Assembly: GCA_009920495.1 (NCBI GenBank)
Contig: RFZW01000009.1
Location: forward strand, 1-34,448
DNA from: Chitinophagia bacterium
GTDB lineage: Bacteria > Bacteroidota > Bacteroidia > Chitinophagales > Chitinophagaceae
DNA: 34,448 nt
Direction of reading: 5' to 3'
Below, in pieces: positions 18,360 to 28,980 of this stretch. The notes beneath the pieces were generated by a model. The model was not told where the DNA came from, did no database searches, and saw nothing but the letters and a program-made list of their open reading frames with translations. A program made the translations under genes and the position numbers. Position 1 is the first letter of the stretch, and every line of letters starts with the position of its first letter.

Positions 18360-19286
18360 CTACATGCCATCTGCGTCAGCAACTGCTTCCACTGGATCTT
18401 TTTGTTTCTTTAAACTATTGTTTACTACATAAACGCCCACCAAAGTACATAGGGTTCCTATAATACTGGTTATCGACATTTTTTCATCTAATAGTAAGGA
18501 GCCCACCCAAATTGCAACGATAGGATTTATATAAGCATATAAGGAGGCAATCGCAGGTTGCAAATGTTTCATGCTATATATAAATGAGATAAATGCGAAA
18601 ACGGAGCCGCCCAAAACCATATACACGAGTACGCCCCAGGTGCGCCCAGGAATACTTTGTAATGGAATATAATTATTGGTGTACAATGCAACGGTAGCCA
18701 TGATTGCGGCACTAATCAACATTTGCCATCCAATGGAATAATAAGCGTTGATATCAATTTTATTTCTTGAAATGATCACGGATCCAACACTCCAGGTTAC
18801 CATAGCAAATAAGGACAAAGCAACTCCTAAAGGATAATTGGTACCATGCATTTGTAAACTATCCTTGTAAAAAATAAAAACAATGCCTAATAAACCTAAC
18901 ATTAAACCAATAAAAGTGGCAAGGGTTATTTTAATAGCTTTAAAATAAAACCGTTCAATCAACACTACTGATAAAGGATAAAGCGCGGCAATTAATGCAG
19001 CAAGGCCACTGGTGATAAATTGAAGTCCGTAAGTAGCAATCCCATTGGAGGAAACAAACATTAAAAAGGACATCGGGATCAGCCACAAAAACTGTTTTTT
19101 TGTAGGTAGTCCTGCACCCTTCATTAAAAAGAAACAAACATATATACTACCTCCTAAAAATTGACGCATACTCGCAAATTGAAATGCAGGCACATGGGAA
19201 ATTCCCATTTTGCTTGCCACCCAAGTGGTGCCCCAAACGATACTTGTAACCGCAACGGCAAAGTATGCTTTTTTATTATTGGACAT
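18360..19286 (-). CDS. EamA/DMT family transporter
   Basis: Ten-TM EamA pattern: SIVWGTTWVASKMGISHVPAFQFASMRQFLGG ... YAYINPIVAIWVGSLLLDEKMS. Confidence 0.93.
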   Translation of the reverse strand: MSNNKKAYFAVAVTSIVWGTTWVASKMGISHVPAFQFASMRQFLGGSIYVCFFLMKGAGLPTKKQFLWLIPMSFLMFVSSNGIATYGLQFITSGLAALIAALYPLSVVLIERFYFKAIKITLATFIGLMLGLLGIVFIFYKDSLQMHGTNYPLGVALSLFAMVTWSVGSVIISRNKIDINAYYSIGWQMLISAAIMATVALYTNNYIPLQSIPGRTWGVLVYMVLGGSVFAFISFIYSMKHLQPAIASLYAYINPIVAIWVGSLLLDEKMSITSIIGTLCTLVGVYVVNNSLKKQKDPVEAVADADGM

Positions 19287-19333
19287 AGGTGTGACTTATA
19301 TATACAAGGGGAAGTGAATTCCTTGCCAGTTGC

Positions 19334-20696
19334 TTAATGTTTAAAATGTCTTAATTGGGTCATCACCATGGCTAATCCATGCTCCTTACAATAGGCAATA
19401 CTGTCTTTGTCTCTTACAGATCCACCTGGTTGTATATATGCTTCAATTCCCTCTGCATGTGCAATACGTACACAATCATCAAAAGGGAAAAAAGCATCCG
19501 AGGCGAGTGTCGCTCCTTTTAAGTCAAATTTAAATTGCTTTGCTTTTTCAATAGCGTGTCTTAAAGCGTCAACGCGGCTTGTTTGACCACAACCTTTGCC
19601 TACAAGTTGTTTGTCCTTGATTAAGGCAATCGCATTGCTCTTTAAATGCTTGCAAATGATATTCCCAAAAGTTAAATCTTCTTTTTCTTTATTGCTACAA
19701 GGCCTTGCACCTGCTTCGTCCCATTGGGTGTAGTTACCAGTATCCAATCCTTGCTCCAAGTTGCCGTTGAGAATTGATTTTTTTTGAACTGCATTAAAAG
19801 TAACGCCTGGTTTACTTTGCAATAAAACCCTATTTTTCTTCGCAGACAAAATGGTCAATGCGTCTGCATCAAATGCGGGCGCAATTAACACTTCAAAAAA
19901 TATTTCTTGAATTGCTTCCGCAGTGGCAGTATCAATTTTACCATTGGTCACCAATACGCCACCAAAGGCGCTTTCTGGATCGCCCGCTAAAGCTGCTTGC
20001 CAGCTTTCAAATACGGTTGTGCGATTCGCCACGCCACATACATTGGTATGCTTGATGATGGCAAAGCTTATCGAAGGTAATTCCCCGATTAAGGCAATGG
20101 CCGCATCTACATCTACTAAATTATTATAAGATAATTCCTTACCATGTAATTGTGTAAACCATTGTTCAAGATCCCCATAAAAAGTTGCCACTTGATGCGG
20201 GTTTTCTCCATAGCGTAATACTTTGCCTTGTGGCGGGTTGAAATAATTACTTATCGTAATATCATAATTCATCACCACTTCAAAAGCCTTAGCAGCGAAC
20301 GCTTTTCGTTGTTCTAAATTCGTTTGCCCTTCTTGACTAATTAAAATTTGATTTAATTTTTCATAATCATCCTTTGCAGACAATACGACCAAGTCCCTGA
20401 AATTTTTTCCTGCTGCGCGAATCATAGAGGGTCCTCCAATATCTATTTTTTCAATGATTGCTTTTTCTTCAGTGGTGTTTTTAAGTGTTTCCTCAAAAGG
20501 GTATAAGTCAACAATTGGAGGGATAACCTGTAACAGATTCAACAGAAATACAGGGAATGCCTAAATCTTCTAAAAACTTTTGCGTGCCCCCTGTTGAATA
20601 TATAGCGATATTTAATTTTTGCAGGGTTTTTGCCAAAGGCTCCAAACCATCTTTGTAAAAAACTGAAATGAGGGCTGATTTTATTTTCTTTTCCAT
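19334..20696 (-). pseudogene. purH: purH (AICAR transformylase/IMP cyclohydrolase) split by an internal deletion plus frameshift
   Basis: N-terminal fragment MEKKIKSALISVFYKDGLEPLAKTLQKLNIAIYSTGGTQKFLEDLGIPCISVESVTGYPSNC* and, in another frame, IVDLYPFEETLKNTTEEKAIIEKIDIGGPSMIRAAGKN...RYGENPHQ...QPGGSVRDKDSI...MVMTQLRHFKH. The RVKTLHPK segment is absent. ATG at 20696; the 402-aa ORF has only an artefactual TTG start. Confidence 0.9.
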
Positions 20697-20699
20697 ACC

Positions 20700-20707
20700 C
20701 AAAGGTA
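20700..20707 (-). promoter_or_regulatory. -7-like box of purH
   Basis: TACCTTTG on - (exact TAnnTTTG) followed by GGT then ATG. Confidence 0.4.
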
Positions 20708-20758
20708 CGCGGTTTCCAATTTTTATTTTTTGCTGATTTTCCACAAATGCTAGGGCAT

Positions 20759-22021
20759 TTAGGGGAATAACTTTATTAGGGAAATAAGGGTAATAATAAC
20801 CAAGCTATAAAAAAGGTATTTGGCTTTTCGCTTATACAGCCATATATAAACAAACAATAGCCAAAAGTAATAGCCTACCACCATTCGACCTGACATTTGA
20901 ATAAGCAAAGGAGTGCCGATGGGATTTTGGTGAAAATATAAAACCAAACGATTTAATACATTTATATACGATTGAATTTGGCCGCCTAGATGCAAACTAA
21001 AGCCGACTTGGTTAGGCATAATCACTAATCCAATTAAAGCATATAATAAAAGGGTACTTAATGGCACCATCATAAAATTACTTATGATGACCAAGGTGGA
21101 AGTTTGATGAAAGTGATACAACAAAATGGGCAAAGTGGTCAATTGCGCTGACAAGGTGATACATAAGTTACTCCACATCCAACTTAAAATTGGATTGTCC
21201 ATAGGCAACATTTTATTAAATACCGGATAAAACAAATGAATCCCAATGACGGCTGCATAGGAAAGTTGTAAGCCAATGTGATAAATGGAATGTATGTCAA
21301 AAAATAAAATCACGAGTATGCCACCCGCAATACAATTAAGGGTGTACTTAGGTTGGTTTAAAAATGTTCCTACAAAAAATAGGCTAAAAAAAATACTTGC
21401 TCTTACCACCGAAGGGCTTGCAAATGCAATAAATGTGTATATCCAAACTGTGATTAGTACAATGGCAAGTTCAATGAATCGCCAAAACATTTTACGTGGT
21501 AAATGACTTGTAACAAAAACCAGGTTTTTAAATATAATATCTAAGTGCATTCCACTGATGGCAATGATATGTATGATGCCTAATTGGGTGTATGCTTTAA
21601 TTATATTTTTATCTATATCTGATTTTACGCCTATTAATAATGCTTTTGCAAAACCACTCGCTTGCTTATCTATGATGTGCTTGTCAATTTTCTGCATCAT
21701 CCATATACGTATATCACCAATCATTCCATTGGGGAAGGGTAACCACATTAAGTTTTGCTTATGCGTGGTTAAATAGATAACATTTCCCCAGCTTATTAAT
21801 ATGAATAGGATGATTATTCCTTGTTGCCATTTTTTTAATGGAAGTAGGGGTAAGCATAATAAAGCGCTCATACTTATTAATATAATGACAAACGCAATTG
21901 TATAATTTAAACTTGGGTAATGATCGCCAAAGTAGTTCGCTATTAAATAACCAACACCTATTGAAATGGAGATAAATAAAAGGGGATGTTCGGCTTTCCA
22001 ATGGGCCAGGGATTTTTCCAT
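20759..22021 (-). CDS. comEC: ComEC/Rec2 family competence protein, short form
   Basis: AKALLIGVKSDIDKNIIKAYTQLGIIHIIAISGMHLDIIF, ASPSVVRASIFFSLFFVG and GLQLSYAAVIGI are ComEC core motifs; N-terminal domain shorter than expected. Confidence 0.9.
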   Translation of the reverse strand: MEKSLAHWKAEHPLLFISISIGVGYLIANYFGDHYPSLNYTIAFVIILISMSALLCLPLLPLKKWQQGIIILFILISWGNVIYLTTHKQNLMWLPFPNGMIGDIRIWMMQKIDKHIIDKQASGFAKALLIGVKSDIDKNIIKAYTQLGIIHIIAISGMHLDIIFKNLVFVTSHLPRKMFWRFIELAIVLITVWIYTFIAFASPSVVRASIFFSLFFVGTFLNQPKYTLNCIAGGILVILFFDIHSIYHIGLQLSYAAVIGIHLFYPVFNKMLPMDNPILSWMWSNLCITLSAQLTTLPILLYHFHQTSTLVIISNFMMVPLSTLLLYALIGLVIMPNQVGFSLHLGGQIQSYINVLNRLVLYFHQNPIGTPLLIQMSGRMVVGYYFWLLFVYIWLYKRKAKYLFYSLVIITLISLIKLFP

Positions 22022-22069
22022 CCCGGATAGTAGGGAAATAAAAAAAACAATGAACTGCGGTAAATACGC

Positions 22070-22771
22070 TTAAGCGCCTAATAAAAAAACAACTAATTTT
22101 TTATGAAGTTCTGGTTTGCTATTTTTCCAGTTGGCAACTGACTGCGTTTTAATCCATTCAGTAGGTCCTGTTAATTCCATGGCCACACAAAGTTTGGTAC
22201 CGGGATGACAATTTTGAATGATTGCTTCAAATAACTGGTTATTTCGATAGGGGGTTTCAATAAAAAGTTGGGTGACCCCCGTTTGCTTAATTTCAGCTTC
22301 AAGTGCTTGAATTTTTTTCTTTCTTTCAAGCGCGTCAATGGGTAAATAGCCATGAAAATGAAAATTTTGGCCATTCATACCACTGCCCATTAAGGCTAAT
22401 AATAAGGAAGAAGGTCCAGTGTAAGGTTTTACTATAGCACCTAATTCCTGCGCAGCCGCGACTAAAATTTGACCTGGATCCGCAATACCCGCACATCCTG
22501 CTTCAGATAAAATACCTATATTTTTTCCCTGCTTTAAAAGTTGTGAAAATGCATGAATTTGTTCATTTTCTACTTTGTGAATGGCATGCCATGTATAATT
22601 GTCAATAACCATTTCCTTCCATAATTTTTTAAAATACCTTCTGGCCGTTTTTTCATTCTCAACAAAAAAAGCGTCACACTGTTGTATCCAAGACAATACA
22701 TCACTGGGCATACTATCAAATCCTTCCTCATGAAGTAGCATGGGTAATAAATATACTTTTCCTAATGTCAT
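22070..22771 (-). CDS. RsmI-like SAM-dependent methyltransferase (tetrapyrrole methylase fold)
   Basis: MTLGKVYLLPMLLHEEGFDSMPSDVL, GKNIGILSEAGCAGIADPGQILVAAAQELGAIVKPYTGPSSLLLALMGSGMNGQNFHFHGYLP. ATG at 22771 overlaps the upstream stop (TAATG). Confidence 0.9.
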   Translation of the reverse strand: MTLGKVYLLPMLLHEEGFDSMPSDVLSWIQQCDAFFVENEKTARRYFKKLWKEMVIDNYTWHAIHKVENEQIHAFSQLLKQGKNIGILSEAGCAGIADPGQILVAAAQELGAIVKPYTGPSSLLLALMGSGMNGQNFHFHGYLPIDALERKKKIQALEAEIKQTGVTQLFIETPYRNNQLFEAIIQNCHPGTKLCVAMELTGPTEWIKTQSVANWKNSKPELHKKLVVFLLGA

Positions 22772-23532
22772 TATTGATTGTCTTTTACTTGTTGTGTATT
22801 CAGGTGTGCTGCTATTAAAGCATAAAAGGGTGCGACCATCCAACCAATAATAGGGACTAAGTGAAGCATGTAAAATAATATGCCATTACCTATAGGAAGC
22901 CCCTTGTGATTAGATACATAGTCGGCTGAAGCAATTTTATTTTTTTTCTCCGTGGCTAATCCATAGTCAAGCATGCTATAACCTAAAAAATAACACTCCA
23001 TCAAAATGGTAAAGATGGGGGTAAACCAACCAACCAATGGAACGGAACATACAATTACAATGGGTATTAGATATACGGTTTGCCACAATAAATTGGTAAG
23101 ATTAAGTATCACTGCGCGTGTAATTAATTTTTTATAAACGGTTTTATCTAAAACAAAAGGAATTTCTTTTTGTGCCGCGTCTATTCTTAAATGCAAATAG
23201 GACAACATGGGCGAAAACAACATTAAAAAAAGATATTTAAATAAGGCAAAGTAAAAAAGTAATAAAGTAAACCAAAGCCAGAAACTTCCCATAGTTATAA
23301 AAAATCCTAGCCAATCACTACTAATGCTATCTAACCAAGTTTTTAATCCAGTTCTTAAAATAATCCATTCAATAAAAGTACTTGAGGTATCACCAAAGTA
23401 GGTCATGCCAATGATAAACATGACTGTGTACAGTATGCCCGGCAATATCATCCATTTCCACAATTTATGTTGCAGAATGAATTGATGTGCTAAAAAATAG
23501 GCACGAACCGATAAAATGAGTTCTTTGAGCAA
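22771..23532 (-). CDS. EI24/CysZ-like membrane protein
   Basis: Multiple TM helices; LVPIIGWMVAPFYALIAAHLN and YFLGYSMLDYGLA typical of the EI24 domain family. TTG start. Confidence 0.75.
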   Translation of the reverse strand: MLKELILSVRAYFLAHQFILQHKLWKWMILPGILYTVMFIIGMTYFGDTSSTFIEWIILRTGLKTWLDSISSDWLGFFITMGSFWLWFTLLLFYFALFKYLFLMLFSPMLSYLHLRIDAAQKEIPFVLDKTVYKKLITRAVILNLTNLLWQTVYLIPIVIVCSVPLVGWFTPIFTILMECYFLGYSMLDYGLATEKKNKIASADYVSNHKGLPIGNGILFYMLHLVPIIGWMVAPFYALIAAHLNTQQVKDNQ

Positions 23533-23579
23533 GTAGCTTAATTTGCAATAAAGATACGAACTACTACTTTAGAATGATG

Positions 23580-24233
23580 CTATGATTGCATTTTGGTTCC
23601 ATAAGCTAGATCGCCTGCGTCACCTAATCCTGGTACGATATAGCTTTTATCATTTAAAACATCGTCAATATCACCACACCATATTGGGGTATCCATGCCC
23701 AATGCCGCTTGTACAGTTTCAATTCCTTTTTTGCTTGCAATGGCTACTGCAATATGAATTTCCTTTGGCTTTTGCGTTTTTGTAATTGCTTGAATGGTTT
23801 CAACCAAGGAAGCGCCAGTGGCTAACATGGGATCAGCTACAATTAAAATTCGATTATTTAAATCAGGACAACTTAAGTATTCAACACTTATTTCAAAGCT
23901 ACCATCTGGATGATGTTTTCGATAGGCTGAAATAAACGCATTGTCTGCTTTATCAAAATAATTTAACATGCCTTGATGCATGGGTAGTCCTGCTCTTAAT
24001 ACAGTGGCTATCACAGGCTGTTCCATTAAAATTTTTGATGCGTGGGTGCCTAATGGTGTTGTGGTATTCACCACTTTGTGCGCCATTTGCTTGCTCATTT
24101 CATAGGCAATAACTTCACCAATGCGTTCAATATTACGTCTAAAGCGCATTCGATCTTTTTGTATTTGCACATCCCTTAACTCCGCAATCCAATTACTTAA
24201 TAAACTATGTTTTTCACTTAAATGGTGCACCAT
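23580..24233 (-). CDS. upp: Uracil phosphoribosyltransferase
   Basis: VIATVLRAGLPMHQGMLNYFDKADNAFISAYR, ILIVADPMLATGASL, YIVPGLGDAGDLAYGT. Confidence 0.95.
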   Translation of the reverse strand: MVHHLSEKHSLLSNWIAELRDVQIQKDRMRFRRNIERIGEVIAYEMSKQMAHKVVNTTTPLGTHASKILMEQPVIATVLRAGLPMHQGMLNYFDKADNAFISAYRKHHPDGSFEISVEYLSCPDLNNRILIVADPMLATGASLVETIQAITKTQKPKEIHIAVAIASKKGIETVQAALGMDTPIWCGDIDDVLNDKSYIVPGLGDAGDLAYGTKMQS

Positions 24234-24275
24234 GGCTAGTTATTTTTTTCAAATCTAGGTTTCTTAAGGACAATT

Positions 24276-25910
24276 TTAAAATAATTTAAATTGATCCCCA
24301 TCAAATAAGCCTTGATCGCTTAATTTAAGATGCGGAATCACTAGCAAAGCCATAAAGCTAAGTGTCATGAATGGGGAGCCCAGTTGACTGCCTAAAGCCT
24401 TTGACATGGCATCAATGATGGTGTATTGTTTTGCAACTTCATAAGGATCAGCGTTGCTCATAAGGCCAGCAACCGGGAGGGCTAGAATTTTTGTTTCCGT
24501 TTTATTTACACAACTCACCCCACCTTTTTCTTTTATGACACTATTAATAGCATTGGAAATACTTTCATCGTCAACACCAACCGCGATAATATTATGACTA
24601 TCATGTGCCACAGTAGATGCAATAGCACCATGCGTAAATCCGAAATTTTTTATGAAGGCAATACTTGGGGCTGCTGTTTTATAACGATTATACACGACCA
24701 TTTTTAAAACATCGCTTTGGGTGTTTGTTACTAAACAGTGCTCCTTTTCGGTGGGCGACATCCAAATACAGTTAGTGATAAGTTGTCCATCAATAGCTTC
24801 AATAACAGGAATGCGTCCATTTTGATTTGGGTAATCCTTAACTTGTATTTTCAATTGTGCTGATGAAATTAATGCGACATCGAATTGATTAATGGTTGTT
24901 TCTTGTACGTTTTCGATAAGTGATTTTCCTTTTTCAGCCACCATTAAACCATTAATGTAGGTTGCATTTACTTCAAATGAAATCAAATCATGAACAACAA
25001 TGAAATTTGCAGGATCGCCCACTTTCATTTTACCGGTGGGTAATTTATAATGATCAATTGGATTAATACATGCCGCTTGCAGTACATTGAATTTATCTAT
25101 GCCTTTTGCAACTGCCCTTGCACATAATTGATTGATATGTCCTTCGAGTAAACTATCAGGATGCTTGTCATCACTACATAGCATTATATTTTTTGTATGT
25201 GTATCAATTAGCGGATACAATGCTTCAAAATTTTTAGCTGCACTTCCTTCTCTAATTAATATTTTCATACCCAACCCTAATTTGTCTAGGGCCTCATCCA
25301 TCGTAAAACACTCGTGATCGGTACTGATACCCGCTGCAATGTATTTTTTTGCATCTTCGCCTCTTAATCCTGGCGCATGTCCATCTACTGGTTTCCCTGC
25401 TTTATGTGCTGCACTAATTTTTTTAATTACTTCTGGATCATTATATAAAACACCAGGAAAGTTCATCATCTCACTCAAATAATAAATATCATCTGATGCT
25501 AATAAATTTGTTATTTGATTGCTATCAATCATCGCACCTGCTGTTTCAAAAGTGGTGGCAGGTACACAGCTTGGCGCGCCAAAGAAAAAATGAAAAGGAA
25601 CTTTTTTCCCATTGTCAATCATATAATGAACGCCATCCACCCCACAAACATTCGCTATTTCATGCGGATCACTAATGGTGCCAATGGTGCCATGCAAAAC
25701 AGCTAGTCTTGCAAAGGAGCTTGGGATAAGCATACTGCTTTCGATATGCACGTGGCTGTCAATAAAGCCGGGTAATAAATATTGTAAGGGGGCATTTTCG
25801 CAAGGGCTGATAGCAACAATGATGCCGTTTTCCACCTGAATACTTGCAGGATAAATTTGCTTACCTACAATATCAACATATTGGCCAGCAATGGAAAAGG
25901 TAGATTTCAT
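24276..25910 (-). CDS. ade: Adenine deaminase
   Basis: [59 protein letters not shown]. Confidence 0.95.
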   Translation of the reverse strand: MKSTFSIAGQYVDIVGKQIYPASIQVENGIIVAISPCENAPLQYLLPGFIDSHVHIESSMLIPSSFARLAVLHGTIGTISDPHEIANVCGVDGVHYMIDNGKKVPFHFFFGAPSCVPATTFETAGAMIDSNQITNLLASDDIYYLSEMMNFPGVLYNDPEVIKKISAAHKAGKPVDGHAPGLRGEDAKKYIAAGISTDHECFTMDEALDKLGLGMKILIREGSAAKNFEALYPLIDTHTKNIMLCSDDKHPDSLLEGHINQLCARAVAKGIDKFNVLQAACINPIDHYKLPTGKMKVGDPANFIVVHDLISFEVNATYINGLMVAEKGKSLIENVQETTINQFDVALISSAQLKIQVKDYPNQNGRIPVIEAIDGQLITNCIWMSPTEKEHCLVTNTQSDVLKMVVYNRYKTAAPSIAFIKNFGFTHGAIASTVAHDSHNIIAVGVDDESISNAINSVIKEKGGVSCVNKTETKILALPVAGLMSNADPYEVAKQYTIIDAMSKALGSQLGSPFMTLSFMALLVIPHLKLSDQGLFDGDQFKLF

Positions 25911-25924
25911 GTTTTATAATTAGT

Positions 25925-28150
25925 TTACATATTCAACCAATAACTAAATTTAAATATAAGGGCCCTACTTTTATTTTTAAAAAATGGATCTGTAAAATAA
26001 TTATCGGTGTATACTAAAAAAAAGTCGCTCATTGGTTTGTACCTATATTGTAAACGACTATTAATATTAAAGTTATTGCTTTGGGTATTGTATTGTATAA
26101 AAGTAGTCCAAAATAACTGTGTATTAAAATTGTATTCAATCCGAGGCGCAATCAATAATAATTTGGTGCTGCCATATTTCCCAGGCAAAACAATATTGTT
26201 TAGTTCTGCTCTCAGTCGGATATTTAAATTAGGCTGATTACGCCATTGAATTCCGGCACTAATTCCTCTAATCGTCCCGTTATAAAAATGACCAATTCTA
26301 GCATCTCCAAACCAACCTAACTCCTTACGTGTATCAGACATAAAGCTGATTAAAAATTGGCTATACTGGTATCTTTGCGCAGGTAAAGGGGTGCCGCCTG
26401 TGAATGACGTGGGAAATATTAAATCCACTACATTGTTTGCTAATTTCGCTTTTAAATTGGAGGAGTTCTTAAAGTCGGTCTGTATGCCAAAGTCGGTCGT
26501 ACTTTCATTTAAGGTATTATCGGGATTCAGTACAGTATAGTTTTCTAATTGCACTTCAAATTTTCCAACTTTTCCGTTCGGCGGTTGTGTTAAATAACTT
26601 AATTGAACAAAACTATTTTTATAACCCATTCTTATAACTGTATCTCTTAAGGCATCGTAATTATTAATACGTTCAACAAAACCCATATCGGTGTAATAGT
26701 TTTTACCTAAATTCCCAAATTCAAGCACGGTATTCCAATGCTTGCGATTAGTAGCTATTCCTATGTCAACATAGGAATTTAGGTCTGTAATATTTGCCTT
26801 CATAGACTGATGGTAGGCTGCCCATGAACTAAAACTTCCTGGAACATTTGAGTATTCAAATGTAATACCTGCATTACGACCATATCTGTCCAAAGGATTT
26901 TTTAATGCTTCTTCTTTTGAAATGTAATTTTCGCGATTTAAAAAGTAGCCTTTAATTAAAGACCTTTTTAATATTCTTTTATGTAAAGTGAAGGCGGAAA
27001 AATTTTCAGGACTATAATCTCCTTGTCTTCCAGTTTGCATATTCATAGCACCAATTCTGGTTCCTGGTGCTAAATTCCCAGACAGTCTGGCGCCGAATAA
27101 AATGGGAATTCTATTTCCTTGCTTATCTAATCCAATGGTCCTTGAATAAAAAGGGCGTACTGGAGGAATTCCAAAATTGGCAAATAGGTCAGAATTTTCA
27201 ATGAAAAAATTTCTTCTTTCAGGAAGAAAAATATTAAAGCGCGTTAAGTTGGTTACTTGTTGATCCACTTCCACCTGTGAAAAGTCGGGATTGACAGTAA
27301 CATCTAAATTTAGAGAAGTATTTAATGCCACTTTTGCATCAAAACCTGCATTACCATTGGCGTTTAAAGTTTTATTATTTTGCTTATCCTCATTGGCAGT
27401 ACCAGTGATATAAGGCTGAATAATCAAATTATTTGAATTCATGGGAGGCGCAGTCGGCCAATGTATCACACCTGTATAACCTAAATCATAGGACCTAAAT
27501 GTAGGGGGCACTTTGGCCCAAGTATTGTATTCAACATTTTTTGCATCAATACGAATAAAATTGATGCCCCAATGTTTTTGATTCGGATCATACCTTAATG
27601 ATTTTAAAGGAATCATAATTTCAGCCACCCAAAAATTGCCATAGTCCTTGGTTGCTGAAAACCATTTTGTGTCCCAACTCCAATCGCTCATCCGGTCTGT
27701 GGAACTACTTAATTGATCTTCGGATTGGACATTTAAGGCACTTAATACAAAAAAGAAACCATTTGTTTTTTGATTCAATGGGTCAAGTACAATACCAATA
27801 CCATCATTTCCATCATGCCCTACATCTCTTTTTAAACTTTTGATAATAGCGGTACCACTGTCGTAAACTTTAAAGGCAAAATAAATATTTTTGTCATCAA
27901 AAGTCAAGCGTACTTCCGTTTTTCTTTTTGCTTCTCCTATATTATTGGGAAATTTTTTATTATCAACATGGGTCAAATTTGCACTAGCCCAAATTGCTTC
28001 ATCCAAAATACCATCAATTTTAATGACGGCTGTTGTTTTAATTAAATCAAGTTGATAGTCTTTTTGAAATTCAGTGATTTTTTGTGCTTGACATTTTGTT
28101 GCAAAAGCAATTGAAAGACAATAAAAAACAAGGATTCTGATCAAGCGCAT
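25925..28150 (-). CDS. DUF5916 family protein with N-terminal CBM9-like domain
   Basis: IDGILDEAIWASANLTHVDNKKFPN ... VRLTFDDKNIYFAFKVYD (CBM9-like), VNPDFSQVEVDQQVTNLTRFNIFLPERRNFFIENSDLFANFG (DUF5916). Confidence 0.92.
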   Translation of the reverse strand: MRLIRILVFYCLSIAFATKCQAQKITEFQKDYQLDLIKTTAVIKIDGILDEAIWASANLTHVDNKKFPNNIGEAKRKTEVRLTFDDKNIYFAFKVYDSGTAIIKSLKRDVGHDGNDGIGIVLDPLNQKTNGFFFVLSALNVQSEDQLSSSTDRMSDWSWDTKWFSATKDYGNFWVAEIMIPLKSLRYDPNQKHWGINFIRIDAKNVEYNTWAKVPPTFRSYDLGYTGVIHWPTAPPMNSNNLIIQPYITGTANEDKQNNKTLNANGNAGFDAKVALNTSLNLDVTVNPDFSQVEVDQQVTNLTRFNIFLPERRNFFIENSDLFANFGIPPVRPFYSRTIGLDKQGNRIPILFGARLSGNLAPGTRIGAMNMQTGRQGDYSPENFSAFTLHKRILKRSLIKGYFLNRENYISKEEALKNPLDRYGRNAGITFEYSNVPGSFSSWAAYHQSMKANITDLNSYVDIGIATNRKHWNTVLEFGNLGKNYYTDMGFVERINNYDALRDTVIRMGYKNSFVQLSYLTQPPNGKVGKFEVQLENYTVLNPDNTLNESTTDFGIQTDFKNSSNLKAKLANNVVDLIFPTSFTGGTPLPAQRYQYSQFLISFMSDTRKELGWFGDARIGHFYNGTIRGISAGIQWRNQPNLNIRLRAELNNIVLPGKYGSTKLLLIAPRIEYNFNTQLFWTTFIQYNTQSNNFNINSRLQYRYKPMSDFFLVYTDNYFTDPFFKNKSRALIFKFSYWLNM

Positions 28151-28243
28151 TGTGCTAAATAATTTTAAGCAAATATCAGATATGTATATTAATTATCCTT
28201 ATTAGGATAGCGCTTATATAAAAATAAAAGTATAAGCGGTCTA

Positions 28244-28921
28244 TTATTGGTCTAGAATGTCAGGACGGCGTTGTTGGGTTCGTTCAAGTGCTTGCTCTTG
28301 TCTCCAAGCTTCAATTTTTTTAGGATCACCCGACAATAAAATAGGAGGCACTTGTAAACCTCTAAAATCAACAGGTCTTGAAAATACAGGCGGCGCCAGT
28401 AAGTTATCTTGAAAGGAGTCGGTCAAGGCGGAGGTTTCATCATTTAATACCCCTGGTATAATACGACCTATTGCATCTACCAAAACGGCGGCGGCCAATT
28501 CACCACCACTTAATACATAATCGCCAATGGAAATTTCGCGCGTCACATATAAATCACGAATGCGTTGGTCAATGCCTTTATAGTGACCGCAGATAATTAA
28601 TATTCTATTTTTAAGCGAAAGTGTATTTGCCTCTTTTTGCTCCAGTTTTTTACCATCGGGGGTCATAAAAATGATCTCGTCAAATTTGCTTTCTGCTTGT
28701 AATTCGTCAATTGCATTTGCTAAGGGTTCGCACATCATCACCATGCCAGCACCACCACCATATTGATAATCATCCACCTGTCCATGTTTATTAATTGCCC
28801 ACTTCCTGAGCGTATGTATTTTAATGGTGAGCAGACCTTTTTCCTGTGCACGCTTCATCATACTATGCTCAAAAGGGCTCGTTAATAATTCTGGTAATAC
28901 GGTTAAAATTTCAATGGTCAT
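28244..28921 (-). CDS. trmD: tRNA (guanine-N1)-methyltransferase TrmD
   Basis: QVDDYQYGGGAGMVMMCEPL, ILIICGHYKGIDQRIRD, EISIGDYVLSGGELAAAVLVDAIGRIIPGVL. Confidence 0.97.
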   Translation of the reverse strand: MTIEILTVLPELLTSPFEHSMMKRAQEKGLLTIKIHTLRKWAINKHGQVDDYQYGGGAGMVMMCEPLANAIDELQAESKFDEIIFMTPDGKKLEQKEANTLSLKNRILIICGHYKGIDQRIRDLYVTREISIGDYVLSGGELAAAVLVDAIGRIIPGVLNDETSALTDSFQDNLLAPPVFSRPVDFRGLQVPPILLSGDPKKIEAWRQEQALERTQQRRPDILDQ

Positions 28922-28925
28922 AGTG

Positions 28926-28933
28926 TAAAGATA
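28926..28933 (-). promoter_or_regulatory. -7-like box of trmD
   Basis: TATCTTTA on - followed by CACT then ATG; same arrangement as radA. Confidence 0.4.
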
Positions 28934-28980
28934 AAAGAAACATTATAGACGCCTAATTTTTCTATTTCTTGTTTCTGCGC

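Noticed and set aside
19334-20542. 402-aa ORF as an independent stand-alone gene
   Set aside because: Its first ~9 residues are out-of-frame purH sequence from a TTG; the rest is the PurH continuation, so it is part of the disrupted purH.
22772-22843. 24-residue N-terminal extension of the RsmI-like ORF
   Set aside because: Overlaps the CysZ-like gene; the family start is MTLGKVYLLP at 22771.
28211-28238. CGCTTATA/TATAAGCG stem-loop downstream of trmD
   Set aside because: 8-bp stem, 12-nt AT-rich loop and no T-tract; not strong enough to call a terminator.
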